Below are positions 1-8,862 of a DNA stretch of 35,951 nt, one piece after another. Under the pieces are notes generated by a model. That model had not been told where the DNA came from. It worked only from the letters and a program-made list of their open reading frames with translations, and did no database searches. The stretch is from assembly GCA_030527795.1 (NCBI GenBank), contig JAUNAB010000003.1:117959-153909 (forward strand). The letters run 5' to 3'. Origin of the DNA: Pasteurellaceae bacterium. GTDB lineage: Bacteria > Pseudomonadota > Gammaproteobacteria > Enterobacterales > Pasteurellaceae. The translations under genes and the position numbers were made by a program. Within the stretch, counting starts at the first letter, position 1, and each line of letters begins with the position of its first letter.

Positions 1-1
1 C

Positions 2-550
2 GGTCGTCCACTCGTTGGTAATGAACCGTTCGCGGTAGTGTTACCCGATGTGTTACTTGCTGATTTTTCAGCAGATCAAAAAACAGAAAACCTTTCAGCA
101 ATGATCAAACGTTTTAAAGAAACACAGATCAGCCAAATTATGGTTGCACCTGTGCCTAAAGAAACCGTAAGTAGCTATGGTATTGTTGATTGCTCTGGCG
201 TAGAGTTAAACGCTGGAGAAAGTGCTAAAATTAAAAGCATCGTAGAAAAGCCTGCGGTAGATGAAGCACCATCTAATCTTTCTGTTGTTGGTCGTTATGT
301 ATTTTCTGCCGATATCTGGGATTTACTCGAACGCACACCTGTCGGGGTCGGCGATGAAATTCAATTAACGGATGCAATCGATTTGTTAATTGAAAAAGAA
401 ACCGTTGAAGCATTCCATATGACAGGCGAAAGTTTTGACTGTGGCGATAAAATCGGCTATATGCAAGCCTTTGTTGAATATGGTGTGCATCATCCCGTTC
501 TTGCCAAAAAATTTAAAGACTATCTTAAGGCTTTTGCGAAAAGTCTATAA
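2..550 (+). CDS. galU: UTP--glucose-1-phosphate uridylyltransferase, 3' part (5' end outside window)
   Basis: This is the C-terminal part of GalU, which makes UDP-glucose from UTP and glucose-1-phosphate for envelope polysaccharides. The reading frame is open from the first bases of the window and begins [17 protein letters not shown], a nucleotidyltransferase-core segment typical of GalU. The internal ATG at 38 is therefore not the start. About 182 of the usual ~300 residues are present. The downstream part has the conserved IVEKP segment and the [10 protein letters not shown] segment near the sugar-binding site. A good terminator follows at 561-585. The call is near certain; only the missing N-terminus limits it. 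Confidence 0.95.
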   Translation, partial: GRPLVGNEPFAVVLPDVLLADFSADQKTENLSAMIKRFKETQISQIMVAPVPKETVSSYGIVDCSGVELNAGESAKIKSIVEKPAVDEAPSNLSVVGRYVFSADIWDLLERTPVGVGDEIQLTDAIDLLIEKETVEAFHMTGESFDCGDKIGYMQAFVEYGVHHPVLAKKFKDYLKAFAKSL

Positions 551-560
551 CCTTTCTCAT

Positions 561-585
561 AAAAGCACCATTTGGTGCTTTTTTC
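561..585 (+). terminator. Rho-independent terminator of galU
   Basis: AAAGCACC (562-569) pairs with GGTGCTTT (574-581) across an ATTT loop, and the T run continues to 584. It lies 11 bases after the galU stop. Confidence 0.85.
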
Positions 586-602
586 TTAAATTTACCGTAA
601 AA

Positions 603-646
603 TTTGACCGCGGTTTTTACGAAAAAAATATAAAACCGCGGTCAAA
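603..646. repeat. Inverted pair of uptake-signal-like repeats (reverse then forward)
   Basis: TTTGACCGCGGTTTT (603-617) is the exact reverse complement of AAAACCGCGGTCAAA (632-646), giving a 15-bp stem with a 14-base AT-rich loop. It lies between the convergent ends of galU and glpX and could act as a second terminator, mainly for glpX. The copies face away from each other in terms of core orientation, unlike the other four pairs in the window, which run forward then reverse. Confidence 0.8.
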
Positions 647-660
647 AATTCCAACAATTT

Positions 661-1674
661 TTAATCACGGATCAAGCGATAAATTTCTGCATCTTTACGA
701 TCTAAATAATGGGTTGATTGAATGCGACGAATAGTGCGTGAATTACCGCGAATCATCAAGGTTTCAGTTGTTGCAAGATTGCCTTTGCGTTGAATGCCAC
801 GCAATAAATCGCCGTGCGTAATCCCCGTCGCAACAAACACTAAATTATCATCTTTAACCAAATCGTCTAAACACAATACTTGGTTCACTTCAACTTGTTG
901 TGTTTGGCAACGAGCAATTTCATCGGCAGCAATTGCACGATTTTCTTCACTATCGCCTTTAACTTTATTACGTGGCAATAAACGTGCTTGCATATCGCCC
1001 CCTAACGCACGCACAGCGGCGGCAGTTACCACGCCTTCAGGCGCTCCGCCAATGCCATATAACATATCGACTCCGCCATCAGGTAAACAAGTGAGTACAC
1101 CTGCGGCAACATCGCCATCGGGAATTGCCATTACACGGACACCAAGTTTATGCATTTCAGCAATAACCTGTTCGTGACGCGGTTTAGCTAACACCGCAAC
1201 CGTCAAATGTGACAACAATTTGCCCATTTTAGAAGCAACACGACGCAAATTCTGCTCCAAGGGTAAATTCAAATCAATCATTCCTTTGGCTTCAGGACCC
1301 ACAATCAATTTTTCCATATACATATCAGGTGCTCGCAAAAATGTCCGTTTTCCGCCTGCTGCTAATACCGAAATAGCGTTGGCTTGCCCCATCGCAGTCA
1401 TACGCGTACCATCAATAGGATCTACGGCTAACGACACCAACTCGCCCATACCTGAACCGAGCTTCTCACCGATATACAACATCGGTGCTTGATCAATTTC
1501 ACCCTCGCCAATAACCACTTCCGCATCCATATTGACGCGGTTAAGCATATAACGCATTGCCTGCACCGCAGCATTATCCGCAGCGTCTTTGTTACCACGA
1601 CCAAGCCAAGTAAAAGCCGCTAATGCAGCGGCTTCCGTAATACGTGAAAATTCAACAGCTAATGAACGATTCAT
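661..1674 (-). CDS. glpX: Fructose-1,6-bisphosphatase, class II (GlpX)
   Basis: GlpX hydrolyses fructose-1,6-bisphosphate to fructose-6-phosphate in gluconeogenesis, using a metal ion, in the cytosol. The 337-residue product matches the family length (E. coli about 336). It shows the typical N-terminus MNRSLAVEFSRITEAAALAA, the metal-site segment GEGEIDQAPMLYIGE and the Li-sensitive phosphatase motif DPIDGTRM. The ATG start is preceded by AAGGAGA at good spacing. It is divergent from zapB. The glpX-zapB pairing is, as I recall, also found in Haemophilus, which supports vertical descent. Confidence 0.95.
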   Translation of the reverse strand: MNRSLAVEFSRITEAAALAAFTWLGRGNKDAADNAAVQAMRYMLNRVNMDAEVVIGEGEIDQAPMLYIGEKLGSGMGELVSLAVDPIDGTRMTAMGQANAISVLAAGGKRTFLRAPDMYMEKLIVGPEAKGMIDLNLPLEQNLRRVASKMGKLLSHLTVAVLAKPRHEQVIAEMHKLGVRVMAIPDGDVAAGVLTCLPDGGVDMLYGIGGAPEGVVTAAAVRALGGDMQARLLPRNKVKGDSEENRAIAADEIARCQTQQVEVNQVLCLDDLVKDDNLVFVATGITHGDLLRGIQRKGNLATTETLMIRGNSRTIRRIQSTHYLDRKDAEIYRLIRD

Positions 1675-1742
1675 TTGGGTTCTCCTTAGTAAAAATTAGG
1701 CGTATTCTATCACTTTGCTAATCGATTGCGTAATGCTTTCTG

Positions 1743-1759
1743 AAAACCGCGGTCAAAAA
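1743..1759 (+). repeat. Uptake-signal-like repeat, single copy
   Basis: AAAACCGCGGTCAAAAA lies in the 238-base glpX/zapB divergent intergenic region (1675-1912) and is followed about ten bases later by a second AT-rich run (ATTTTTAAT). The rest of that region must hold both promoters, but I see no box good enough to name. Confidence 0.75.
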
Positions 1760-1912
1760 TAGGTGCATTTTTAATGCGATGATAAAAAACCATTACCTTT
1801 TGATGACTACTGAATAAAAATTCACAGTATTTTCCATTTTGCCCTTTAATTTTGCGGACATTGTCGGTAGAATATTGGCACATTTTTTTATCGTTTTCAG
1901 AAGGAATTCATT

Positions 1913-2131
1913 ATGTCATTAGAAATTTTAGATCAATTAGAAGGTAAAATTAAACAAGCGGTTGAAACTATCCAATTACTTCAACTGGAAGTAGAAGAAT
2001 TAAAAGAGAAAAACAGCCAATCTCAACAAGCAAATGATGCATTGCGTGCAGAAAATGATCAGTTAAAAACTGAACACAGTGCATGGAAAGAACGCTTGAG
2101 TTCATTATTAGGTCAAATTGATAACGTCTAA
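1913..2131 (+). CDS. zapB: Cell division protein ZapB
   Basis: ZapB is a small cytoplasmic coiled-coil protein that helps organise the FtsZ ring through ZapA. The 72-residue product (E. coli about 80) begins MSLEILDQLEGKIKQAVETI. Nearly its whole length is a heptad-rich, Leu/Glu/Lys/Gln-rich coiled coil with no cysteine. The start has AGAAGGAA just upstream. A strong hairpin terminator follows at 2142-2170, shared with the convergent pepD. Confidence 0.92.
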   Translation: MSLEILDQLEGKIKQAVETIQLLQLEVEELKEKNSQSQQANDALRAENDQLKTEHSAWKERLSSLLGQIDNV

Positions 2132-2141
2132 TTCAATTAAT

Positions 2142-2170
2142 AAAAAATAGCGCAATTTGCGCTATTTTTT
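2142..2170. terminator. Bidirectional terminator between zapB and pepD
   Basis: AAAAAATAGCGC (2142-2153) pairs with GCGCTATTTTTT (2159-2170) across a five-base loop. T runs follow the stem on both strands, fitting the convergent zapB and pepD ends. Confidence 0.85.
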
Positions 2171-2175
2171 ATATC

Positions 2176-3627
2176 TTATTTACTTGGAATTTGAGCCAAA
2201 ATACTCGTCAATAATGCCCAATAGGTTTGTACCGCAGGAATATGGACTTTTTCATCTGGCGAATGTGCATTACGAATAGTCGGCCCCACCGAAACCATAT
2301 CCATCTCAGGATAAATTTTCTTCAATAACCCACATTCTAACCCTGCGTGAATAACCTTAATCGCAGGTTGATGCCCGATAACGTTCGTATACGCTTGCTG
2401 GGTTAAAGCTAAAATCGCCGTATCACGTTGCGGTTGCCAACCTGGGTAGCTATTTGAAAATGAAACGTTCGCACCCGCTAATTTAGCAACAGAGAGCAGT
2501 TGACTTGCCGCATCCGCTTTGCCACTTTCAATTAAAGAACGCATTAAAATTGCACCGCTTAGTTGATTGTTCTCTACTTTCAGCACACCCAGACTCAATG
2601 ACGTTTCAACAACCCCTTCAACCACATCACTATTACGGATCACGCCATTTGGTAATCCATTGAGTAAATGGATACTTGTTTCTGTCGTTTTTTGATCCCA
2701 AACTTGACTCACTTTTTCTACTTCTTGCACGCTCAAACTCAAATTTGGTTCAGCGATCGCCAATTCTTCTTGCAAAAAAATTTCGCAATTTTTGACCGCT
2801 GTTTTAAATTCAACCGTATCAATATTAAAGCATAGCGTTGCAAAGGCTTCACGTGGAATCGCATTGCGAACACTACCACCACGAATTTCACTCAATGCGA
2901 AAGGAAATTGCGTTTGTAATGTGGCTAACACGCGAGCCATTACTTTCACCGCATTAGCACGCCCCGTATGGATATCACAACCAGAATGACCGCCAGATAA
3001 CCCTTTTAAGATGAGTTGATAACAATGGGTAAACGAATTGGCTTCGGAATGTAAATCTAAGGTAAGATGTGCATCTTCGCCCCCTGCACAACCGATATAG
3101 ATTTCGCCTTCTTCCTCCGTATCGGTATTAATCAAAATTTCTGATTGTAACCAATTTGGACGCAAACCAACCGCACCTTCCATTCCCGCTTCTTCGGTCA
3201 TCGTTAATAATACTTCTAAATCAGGATGAGCAAGATCCTCACTTTCTAAAACCGCTAACGTAGATGCCAAACCAATACCGTTATCTGCCCCAAGAGTTGT
3301 TCCACGAGCTTTTACCCAATCACCGTCAATATAAGGTAAAATCGGATCAGTAAGAAAATTATGTGGCGTATTTTCATTGGCTTGCGGCACCATATCTAAA
3401 TGTGCTTGTAATGCCACAGGCTGGCAATTTTCCATGCCTTTTGTCGCAGGTTTACGAATTAATAAATTACCCGCTTCATCACGCTCTGCATAAAATCCTT
3501 TAGCAATTGACCAATCTTTTATAAAGGTTGCTAGTGCTTCTTCGTGATAAGATGGATGTGGAATTGCACAGATTTGATCGAACCATTTCCACAATAATTG
3601 TGGTTGTAGCGTTTGAATTTCAGACAT
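2176..3627 (-). CDS. pepD: Cytosolic aminoacyl-histidine dipeptidase (PepD)
   Basis: PepD is a zinc dipeptidase of the M20 family that cleaves Xaa-His and other dipeptides in the cytosol. The 483-residue product fits the family (about 485). M20 landmarks appear in order: QAHLDMVP (first metal ligand), GADNGIGLA (bridging Asp), [11 protein letters not shown] (general base and ligand Glu), [18 protein letters not shown], the lid/dimerisation segment [18 protein letters not shown], and a C-terminal HAGLECGL ligand segment. An AGAGGA ribosome site precedes the ATG. It is divergent from gpt, the arrangement also seen in enterobacteria. Confidence 0.95.
   Translation of the reverse strand: MSEIQTLQPQLLWKWFDQICAIPHPSYHEEALATFIKDWSIAKGFYAERDEAGNLLIRKPATKGMENCQPVALQAHLDMVPQANENTPHNFLTDPILPYIDGDWVKARGTTLGADNGIGLASTLAVLESEDLAHPDLEVLLTMTEEAGMEGAVGLRPNWLQSEILINTDTEEEGEIYIGCAGGEDAHLTLDLHSEANSFTHCYQLILKGLSGGHSGCDIHTGRANAVKVMARVLATLQTQFPFALSEIRGGSVRNAIPREAFATLCFNIDTVEFKTAVKNCEIFLQEELAIAEPNLSLSVQEVEKVSQVWDQKTTETSIHLLNGLPNGVIRNSDVVEGVVETSLSLGVLKVENNQLSGAILMRSLIESGKADAASQLLSVAKLAGANVSFSNSYPGWQPQRDTAILALTQQAYTNVIGHQPAIKVIHAGLECGLLKKIYPEMDMVSVGPTIRNAHSPDEKVHIPAVQTYWALLTSILAQIPSK
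2789..2805 (-). repeat. Degenerate uptake-signal-like repeat inside pepD
   Basis: On the minus strand this reads AAAACAGCGGTCAAAAA and is followed by a T-rich run. It differs from the window consensus by one base in the core (A for C). It is translated as part of pepD. Confidence 0.5.
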
Positions 3628-3753
3628 AATATCCTCTTTAAACTAGAATTTCAGGGAATTTCCCGTGCTTTAAAGCTAAAATGATAGCATAAAAACAGGT
3701 TTTAGGTTATCCTTGCCACATTTTATTTAAAGCTATTTCAAAGAAGGTAAATT

Positions 3754-4215
3754 ATGAGCGAAAAATATGTGGTCACGTGGGATATGTTCCAAATGCACGC
3801 ACGCAAATTGGCAGAGCGTTTGCTACCTGCATCGCAATGGAAAGGCATCATTGCCGTAACACGTGGTGGGCTATTTCCCGCGGCTGTATTAGCCCGTGAA
3901 TTAGGCTTACGCCACGTTGAAACCGTGTGTATTGCAAGCTACCACGATCATTTAGAACAAGGTGAATTGAAAGTGTTACATCGTGCAGAAGGCGATGGCG
4001 AAGGATTTATTGTCGTAGATGATTTAGTTGATACTGGCAACACCGCTCGTGCAATTCGTGAAATGTACCCTAAAGCTAAATTCGTTACCGTCTTTGCCAA
4101 ACCTGCTGGTGCACCATTAGTTGATGAATACATTATTGATATTCCACAAAACACTTGGATTGAACAACCTTGGGATTTGGGATTAGGATTCGTGCCACCA
4201 CTCGCACGTAAATAA
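3754..4215 (+). CDS. gpt: Xanthine-guanine phosphoribosyltransferase
   Basis: Gpt transfers phosphoribose from PRPP to guanine, xanthine and, less well, hypoxanthine for purine salvage, at the inner face of the membrane. The 153-residue product matches E. coli Gpt (152). The N-terminal [20 protein letters not shown] is typical, and the PRPP-binding motif is [15 protein letters not shown] (about residues 86-100). The C-terminal half carries the purine-site Trp in [22 protein letters not shown] precedes the ATG. A terminator follows at 4224-4250. Confidence 0.95.
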   Translation: MSEKYVVTWDMFQMHARKLAERLLPASQWKGIIAVTRGGLFPAAVLARELGLRHVETVCIASYHDHLEQGELKVLHRAEGDGEGFIVVDDLVDTGNTARAIREMYPKAKFVTVFAKPAGAPLVDEYIIDIPQNTWIEQPWDLGLGFVPPLARK

Positions 4216-4223
4216 TCAAGATA

Positions 4224-4250
4224 AAACAGCGACGATTTCGTCGCTATTTT
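4224..4250. terminator. Terminator after gpt, probably bidirectional
   Basis: AGCGACGA (4228-4235) and TCGTCGCT (4238-4245) form a hairpin followed by ATTTTATT. On the other strand AAAAC precedes it and GTTTTAT follows, so it can also end the convergent membrane-protein gene. Confidence 0.75.
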
Positions 4251-4256
4251 ATTACC

Positions 4257-4763
4257 TTAAATCTGGTATTTCGTTTTATCGCCAATATCAAAATGCAATG
4301 GCATTCGCCATTTTTGGATCGCTAAAAATAGAAATAATACCGCACAAATCGCCGCCATAATTTGTACTAAAATCACGATCTTCATCACTACCACTACCCA
4401 CAATACTGCGAAGAAAAAAGGCTGCAAATTTAGCCCAAGGATCCGAAAACAAAAATATTCCTTAAAACATAGCCCACCTAATGTGACAAATGCGCCGCCT
4501 AAGGCTAACTCGGTCAACCCACAAATTTGGCACACCAATGCAACCCAAGTGGCAAACTGCAAAAGTAAACGGAAATGTTTGAGATAAATATGCAATGAAG
4601 ATGCACATAACACAGCAGCAACCAAAACTAATATAACAGCAATAGGAAATTGATAGGGCAATAACCCAACACCAATGCTCGCGAGCACAAAACCACAGCG
4701 ATAACAAATCACGGTAATCATATCCCAATAATCTAACTGTGCACGAATATGCGGATCTGCCAT
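4257..4763 (-). CDS. DUF2301-like integral membrane protein of unknown function
   Basis: This 168-residue protein begins MADPHIRAQLDYWDMITVIC and then has about six hydrophobic segments with few charges between them, so it should lie in the inner membrane. The opening and the LHIYLKHFRLLLQFATW segment recall the DUF2301 proteins seen in Haemophilus relatives. That assignment is from memory of the family, not a search. It has no recognisable catalytic motif and no signal peptide. It is convergent with gpt and divergent from the TRAP operon. An AAGGAGA site precedes the ATG. Confidence 0.75.
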   Translation of the reverse strand: MADPHIRAQLDYWDMITVICYRCGFVLASIGVGLLPYQFPIAVILVLVAAVLCASSLHIYLKHFRLLLQFATWVALVCQICGLTELALGGAFVTLGGLCFKEYFCFRILGLNLQPFFFAVLWVVVVMKIVILVQIMAAICAVLFLFLAIQKWRMPLHFDIGDKTKYQI

Positions 4764-4878
4764 TGTTTCTCCTTGATATCTTTAATAATTCTTGAATAAA
4801 TTACATTATAAAGTATTCCAAAGTATTAAACAAAATAAATTAGTCACACCAGAAGAATACCAACACATACAATTTTTA

Positions 4879-4894
4879 TGTGACATATTTCACA
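4879..4894 (+). promoter_or_regulatory. CRP (cAMP receptor protein) site of the TRAP operon
   Basis: TGTGACATATTTCACA matches the CRP half-sites TGTGA-N6-TCACA perfectly, with A and T flanks. It is centred about 60 bases before the start point predicted from the -10 box at 4934, close to the class I spacing of 61.5. It has the canonical TGTGA half-site rather than the TGCGA of the Sxy-dependent competence type. Confidence 0.85.
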
Positions 4895-4910
4895 AATTCA
4901 AAAATTAATC

Positions 4911-4939
4911 ATACCAAATAATTTTTTATTCCCTACAAT
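4911..4939 (+). promoter_or_regulatory. Candidate sigma-70 promoter of the TRAP operon
   Basis: The -10 box TACAAT is at 4934-4939. At 17 bases upstream the -35 position reads ATACCA, a poor match, which fits a promoter that needs an activator. The perfect CRP site lies just upstream. Confidence 0.55.
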
Positions 4940-4991
4940 AGCTTCAGCTTCAAATAATTCCAAAATCTGAAATTTATCATAAGGAGAAATT

Positions 4992-6029
4992 ATGAAAAAT
5001 GATATTAAATCTGTTTGTCTATTAGAACCTAAAAAAGTTGAAATTAAATCTGTTAAATATCCAATTAAAAGCAATACAGATGTACTTATAAAAGTTGAAG
5101 CTATGGGTATTTGCGGATCTGATATTGGTGCATATCGCGGAACAAATCCATTAGTTAGCTATCCTAGAATTTTAGGACATGAAATTGTTGGCACCGTCAT
5201 TGAAAGTGGAGAAGGAATGCCAAAAGATATTAATGTTGGGGACAGAGTCATTATAGATCCTTATGTTTGGTGTGGACACTGCTACCCGTGCTCAATTGGT
5301 AGAACAAATTGTTGTGAAAACTTAAGAGTTATCGGAGTTCACATTGATGGTGGAATGCAAGAGATTATTCGTCATCCAGCTCATCTTCTAACAAAGGCAC
5401 CAATAAATCTTGAATTATATCAATTAGCACTAGCCGAACCCTTAACCATATCATTACATGCAATTCATAGAACTAAGGTAAAAGCAGGAGAACATGTCAC
5501 AATTATTGGAGCAGGCGCAATTGGATTAATGGCTGCATTAGTAGCAAAAGAATACGGAGCCATACCAATTCTAGTCGATATTCTAGATAAAAGATTAGAA
5601 TACGCTAGATCTATTGGAATTACTAATACGGTAAACCCACAACACGAAGATGCAGTAAAAAAAATTAATGATATTACTCACGGTAGAATGTCAGAAGTTG
5701 TTATTGAGGCATCAGGAGCAAATGTTTCTGTTCAGAACACACTTAAATATGTCTCATTTGCAGGTAGAATTGCATTGACTGGTTGGCCAAAAACTGAAAC
5801 ACCATTGCCCACTAATATTATTACATTCAAAGAGCTTGATATTTATGGAGCAAGAACAAGTAAAGGGGAATTCAACGAAGCATTAGAATTATTATCTACT
5901 TTCAAAATTAACCCAGATGACATTATTACTAAAGTCATATCATTCGATGAGTTACCTGAATTCATTACTGAATTATCAGAACACCCTGAAAATTATCTTA
6001 AAATAAATGCAATATTCCCTATTAAATAA
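4992..6029 (+). CDS. Zinc-dependent MDR dehydrogenase, L-galactonate-5-dehydrogenase (LgoD/YjjN)-like
   Basis: This 345-residue protein is a medium-chain zinc dehydrogenase that oxidises a polyol or sugar acid with NAD. The catalytic zinc ligands appear as Cys41 (GICGSD), His63-Glu64 (LGHEIVG) and Glu149 (LAEP). The structural zinc site is Cys94, 97, 100 and 108. The Rossmann motif GAGAIG is at 173-178, with Asp196 favouring NAD. The segment GRTNCCENLRVIGVHIDGG resembles E. coli LgoD, so a uronate or aldonate substrate is likely but unproven. It is the first gene of an AT-rich operon with the TRAP transporter (10-base gap to the next gene), an arrangement I recall beside the Haemophilus uronate genes. 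Frequent AGA codons and AT-rich DNA suggest acquisition. Confidence 0.8.
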   Translation: MKNDIKSVCLLEPKKVEIKSVKYPIKSNTDVLIKVEAMGICGSDIGAYRGTNPLVSYPRILGHEIVGTVIESGEGMPKDINVGDRVIIDPYVWCGHCYPCSIGRTNCCENLRVIGVHIDGGMQEIIRHPAHLLTKAPINLELYQLALAEPLTISLHAIHRTKVKAGEHVTIIGAGAIGLMAALVAKEYGAIPILVDILDKRLEYARSIGITNTVNPQHEDAVKKINDITHGRMSEVVIEASGANVSVQNTLKYVSFAGRIALTGWPKTETPLPTNIITFKELDIYGARTSKGEFNEALELLSTFKINPDDIITKVISFDELPEFITELSEHPENYLKINAIFPIK

Positions 6030-6038
6030 GGAGTTACC

Positions 6039-7025
6039 ATGAAGAACTTACATAAACTTTCTAAAATTTTATTAATTTCTAGCCTTTTTATAGCTAACTC
6101 TGCATTAGCTAAAACCATTATAAAACTTGGACATTATAATTCTGATGTGCATCCATCCAATATTATATTGAAAGATTATTTCAAAAAAACAATTGAAGAA
6201 AAGACAAACGGACGATATGAAATTAGAATCTATCCAAATAATCAACTAGGAGGAGAAGATCAGATTGTAAATGGATTACGTAATGGTACCATTGAAATGG
6301 GGATTACTGGATTACTATTGCAAAATGTAGATCCTATTTTTGGCGTATGGGAATGGCCGTATTTATTTAAAGATAATAATGAGGCAAGAAAAGTACTAGA
6401 ATCTCCTGTTGCTAAAAAAATTGGAGATAAAATGGAAAAATATGGGATCAAACTACTTGCCTATGGTATGAATGGATTCCGAGTTATTTCTTCCAATAAA
6501 AAAATAGAAAATTTCAATGATCTCAAAGGTCTCCGCTTACGTGTCCCTCTAAATTCTATGTTTGTTGATTGGGCTAATGCAATGCATATTAACCCACAAA
6601 GTATGCCATTAAGTGAAGTATTTACAGCATTAGAACAAAAGGTTATTGATGGGCAAGAAAATCCATACGTGCTAATTAAGGACTCTGGATTATATGAGGT
6701 TCAAAAATACATTATCCAAACTAACCACATTTTCTCACCTGGTCTACTTCAAATCAGTTTAAAAACTTGGAATAAACTATCAAAAGAAGATCAAAAGATA
6801 TTTGAAGAAGCTGCGAAAGTGTATCAACAGAAAGAATGGGAACTTGCTATAAAAAAAGAAGATGAAGTAAAAGAATATCTTAAATCTCATAATAATGAAA
6901 TCATCATTCCCAATGAAGAATTTAAACAGTCCATGTTAGATGCATCTGAGATTATTTATCAAAATTTCTACAAAAAATATGGTTGGGCTAAAGAACTAAT
7001 ATCAGAAATAAACACTCAAAAATAA
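6039..7025 (+). CDS. TRAP transporter solute-binding protein, DctP family
   Basis: This is the periplasmic receptor that binds an organic acid and delivers it to the DctQM membrane pair. The 328-residue product starts with a clear signal peptide ending SALA, with cleavage near residue 24. The mature part begins KTIIKLGHYNSDVHPSN. The family core GLRLRVP (about residues 164-170) carries the Arg (R168) that in DctP proteins salts the substrate carboxylate. It is followed by SMPLSEVFTALEQKVIDGQENP, a DctP hallmark. An AAGGAG site overlaps the preceding stop region. The substrate is not evident, but the neighbouring dehydrogenase makes a hexuronate or aldonate the best guess. Confidence 0.9.
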   Translation: MKNLHKLSKILLISSLFIANSALAKTIIKLGHYNSDVHPSNIILKDYFKKTIEEKTNGRYEIRIYPNNQLGGEDQIVNGLRNGTIEMGITGLLLQNVDPIFGVWEWPYLFKDNNEARKVLESPVAKKIGDKMEKYGIKLLAYGMNGFRVISSNKKIENFNDLKGLRLRVPLNSMFVDWANAMHINPQSMPLSEVFTALEQKVIDGQENPYVLIKDSGLYEVQKYIIQTNHIFSPGLLQISLKTWNKLSKEDQKIFEEAAKVYQQKEWELAIKKEDEVKEYLKSHNNEIIIPNEEFKQSMLDASEIIYQNFYKKYGWAKELISEINTQK

Positions 7026-7028
7026 GTT

Positions 7029-7064
7029 TTAGAGTACAGCATATTCTTATATGCCGTACTCTAA
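7029..7064 (+). promoter_or_regulatory. Intercistronic hairpin between TRAP receptor and dctQ
   Basis: TTAGAGTAC-A-GCATAT (7029-7044) pairs with ATATGC-C-GTACTCTAA (7049-7064) around a TCTT loop, with a single A/C mismatch. It has no T tract. Its 3' edge runs into the AAGGAG ribosome site of dctQ (7063-7068). It could protect the receptor mRNA end and dampen dctQ translation, giving more receptor than permease. Confidence 0.65.
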
Positions 7065-7073
7065 GGAGCGTCT

Positions 7074-7523
7074 ATGAAAACATTAAAATCTATATTAAAC
7101 TTTTCTTCTATCGTTACACTTCTTGTAATGATATTATTAGTTTTCTTCAATGCAATTCTTCGATACTTCTTCCATTCAGGAATTGCTTGGTCTGAAGAGT
7201 TTGCAAGAATATGTTTTGTGTATATGATTTTTCTAGGAATTATCCTTGTTTCTCAAGAAAAAGGTCATCTTACTGTAGATATTATTATTTCATCTTTACC
7301 TGAACAATATAAGAAGATAGCTTTAATAATAACAAACCTATTGAATATAATTGCATCAATATTTATTACATATGGCGCATATCAACTAATGTATCTTACA
7401 TCTGATCAGAATATGCCTGCCACTGGTATTCCATCATCTATTCTTTATATAGCAGCAATTATTTCATTTTTATCTTACATAATTATCAGTCTATTTGAAT
7501 TAATAGCTAATATAAGAAAATAA
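7074..7523 (+). CDS. TRAP transporter small permease, DctQ family
   Basis: This is the small four-helix membrane subunit that pairs with DctM. The 149-residue product has four hydrophobic segments. It shows the DctQ signature around NAILRYFFHSGIAWSEEFAR, where a helix ends in Trp-Ser/x-Glu-Glu, and later GHLTVDII. Length and helix count are normal for the family. Its ribosome site AAGGAG touches the hairpin at 7029-7064. dctM follows 20 bases later. Confidence 0.88.
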   Translation: MKTLKSILNFSSIVTLLVMILLVFFNAILRYFFHSGIAWSEEFARICFVYMIFLGIILVSQEKGHLTVDIIISSLPEQYKKIALIITNLLNIIASIFITYGAYQLMYLTSDQNMPATGIPSSILYIAAIISFLSYIIISLFELIANIRK

Positions 7524-7543
7524 AAATATAAAGGAGAATTCTA

Positions 7544-8815
7544 ATGTTATGGTTATTCTTAGGTAGTTTATTTTTACTTTTATTTCTAGGCGTGCCAGTT
7601 GCTTTTTCTATGTTACTCAGTGCTAGCATAATGTTATTAAAAATGGATATGTTTGATACCCAACTTATCACTGAGAATTTTGTGATGGGAACAAATAACT
7701 TTCCGTTAATGGCAATTCCATTTTTTATGCTAACTGGCGAAATTATGAAACATGGAGGTATATCAGAAAGAATTATTAATTTTGCAATGAGCATGGTTGG
7801 TCACATAAAAGGTGGCCTAGGTTACGTCGCAATCATTTCTGGATTAATTTTTGCAGGTTTATCTGGTTCTGCGGTAGCAGATACCGCAGCATTGGGGGCT
7901 ATATTGATCCCAATGATGGTTTCCAGAAAATATGATGGCGCCAGATCTACAGGACTAATCTGCTCCGCGGGTATTATTTCCGTTGTTATTCCCCCAAGCA
8001 TTCCAATGATTATTTACGGAATAACGGCTGGCGCTTCCATTACAAAATTATTCATGGGTGGTACTGTACCAGGTTTATTAATGATTGGAGGATTATGGTT
8101 AGTTTGGAAATTTTTATATCGATCTGAATGCACAAATCTAGAGCAAAAACAAACCAAAGAACAACGCTGTGAAGCTTTCAAAAAAGCATTCTGGCCACTG
8201 ATGTTACCAGTTATTATTATCGTAGGTTTACGCGGAGGAATATTTACCCCAACAGAAGCTGGTGTTGTTGCTGCAATTTATGCGGCTATAGTAAGTTTTG
8301 CTTACAGAGGACTTAACAGAGAAAAACTAAAAGAGGTGTTTCTTAATACGATAAAAACAACAGCTATGGTTATGTTTGTTGCTGCTGCAGCAATGATTTC
8401 TGCATTTGCTATTACCGTTGCACAAATTCCAGCAGAGTTAGTTGATTTTATTCAAAATCTCACAGATAGCCCAACAATGTTGATGTTCGTTATTATGCTT
8501 TTTCTATTATTAGTTGGTTGTGTCATGGATTTAATTCCAGCCGTATTAATTTTTGTCCCAGTATTATTGCCATTACTAAGAGCATATCATATTGATATTG
8601 CTTATTTTGGCATTATGATGGTAATCAATTTATCAATAGGTTTAATTACTCCACCTGTTGGAACCGTTTTATATGTAGGATCGGGAATATCTAAAATAGG
8701 AATTGGTTCATTATCAAAAGGAATTCTTCCATTTCTTGCAGTATATATCACTATTCTCTTAATAATGGTATTTTTCCCCAATATTGTCATAGCACCTATG
8801 AATTGGCTATCTTAA
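7544..8815 (+). CDS. TRAP transporter large permease, DctM family
   Basis: This large subunit carries out sodium-coupled uptake of the acid brought by the receptor. The 423-residue product is typical. It has about twelve hydrophobic segments and the DctM signatures FPLMAIPFFMLTGEIM, GLSGSAVADTAALGAILIP and SVVIPPSIPMIIYG. The second half repeats the fold with NLSIGLITPPVGTVLYVG. AAGGAG lies at 7531-7536. It is the last gene of the operon and is followed by a terminator. No catabolic kinase, aldolase or regulator is linked, so the operon depends on genes elsewhere for downstream metabolism. Confidence 0.92.
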   Translation: MLWLFLGSLFLLLFLGVPVAFSMLLSASIMLLKMDMFDTQLITENFVMGTNNFPLMAIPFFMLTGEIMKHGGISERIINFAMSMVGHIKGGLGYVAIISGLIFAGLSGSAVADTAALGAILIPMMVSRKYDGARSTGLICSAGIISVVIPPSIPMIIYGITAGASITKLFMGGTVPGLLMIGGLWLVWKFLYRSECTNLEQKQTKEQRCEAFKKAFWPLMLPVIIIVGLRGGIFTPTEAGVVAAIYAAIVSFAYRGLNREKLKEVFLNTIKTTAMVMFVAAAAMISAFAITVAQIPAELVDFIQNLTDSPTMLMFVIMLFLLLVGCVMDLIPAVLIFVPVLLPLLRAYHIDIAYFGIMMVINLSIGLITPPVGTVLYVGSGISKIGIGSLSKGILPFLAVYITILLIMVFFPNIVIAPMNWLS

Positions 8816-8821
8816 GAATTA

Positions 8822-8862
8822 AGATCAAAGAGAGAATATCATCAGCTATTCTCTCTTGATTT
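8822..8862 (+). terminator. Terminator of the TRAP operon
   Basis: ATCAAAGAGAGAATA pairs with TATTCTCTCTTGAT with one bulged base across an eight-base loop, followed by TTTCAAT. It sits seven bases past the dctM stop. Confidence 0.7.

Noticed and set aside
435-734. 99-codon open frame crossing the galU end
   Set aside because: It is out of frame with galU, passes through its terminator and a repeat hairpin, and overlaps glpX. It has no ribosome site or family resemblance.
4462-4728. 88-codon open frame inside the membrane-protein gene
   Set aside because: It is the other-frame shadow of a hydrophobic gene, with rare-residue clusters and no separate start signals.
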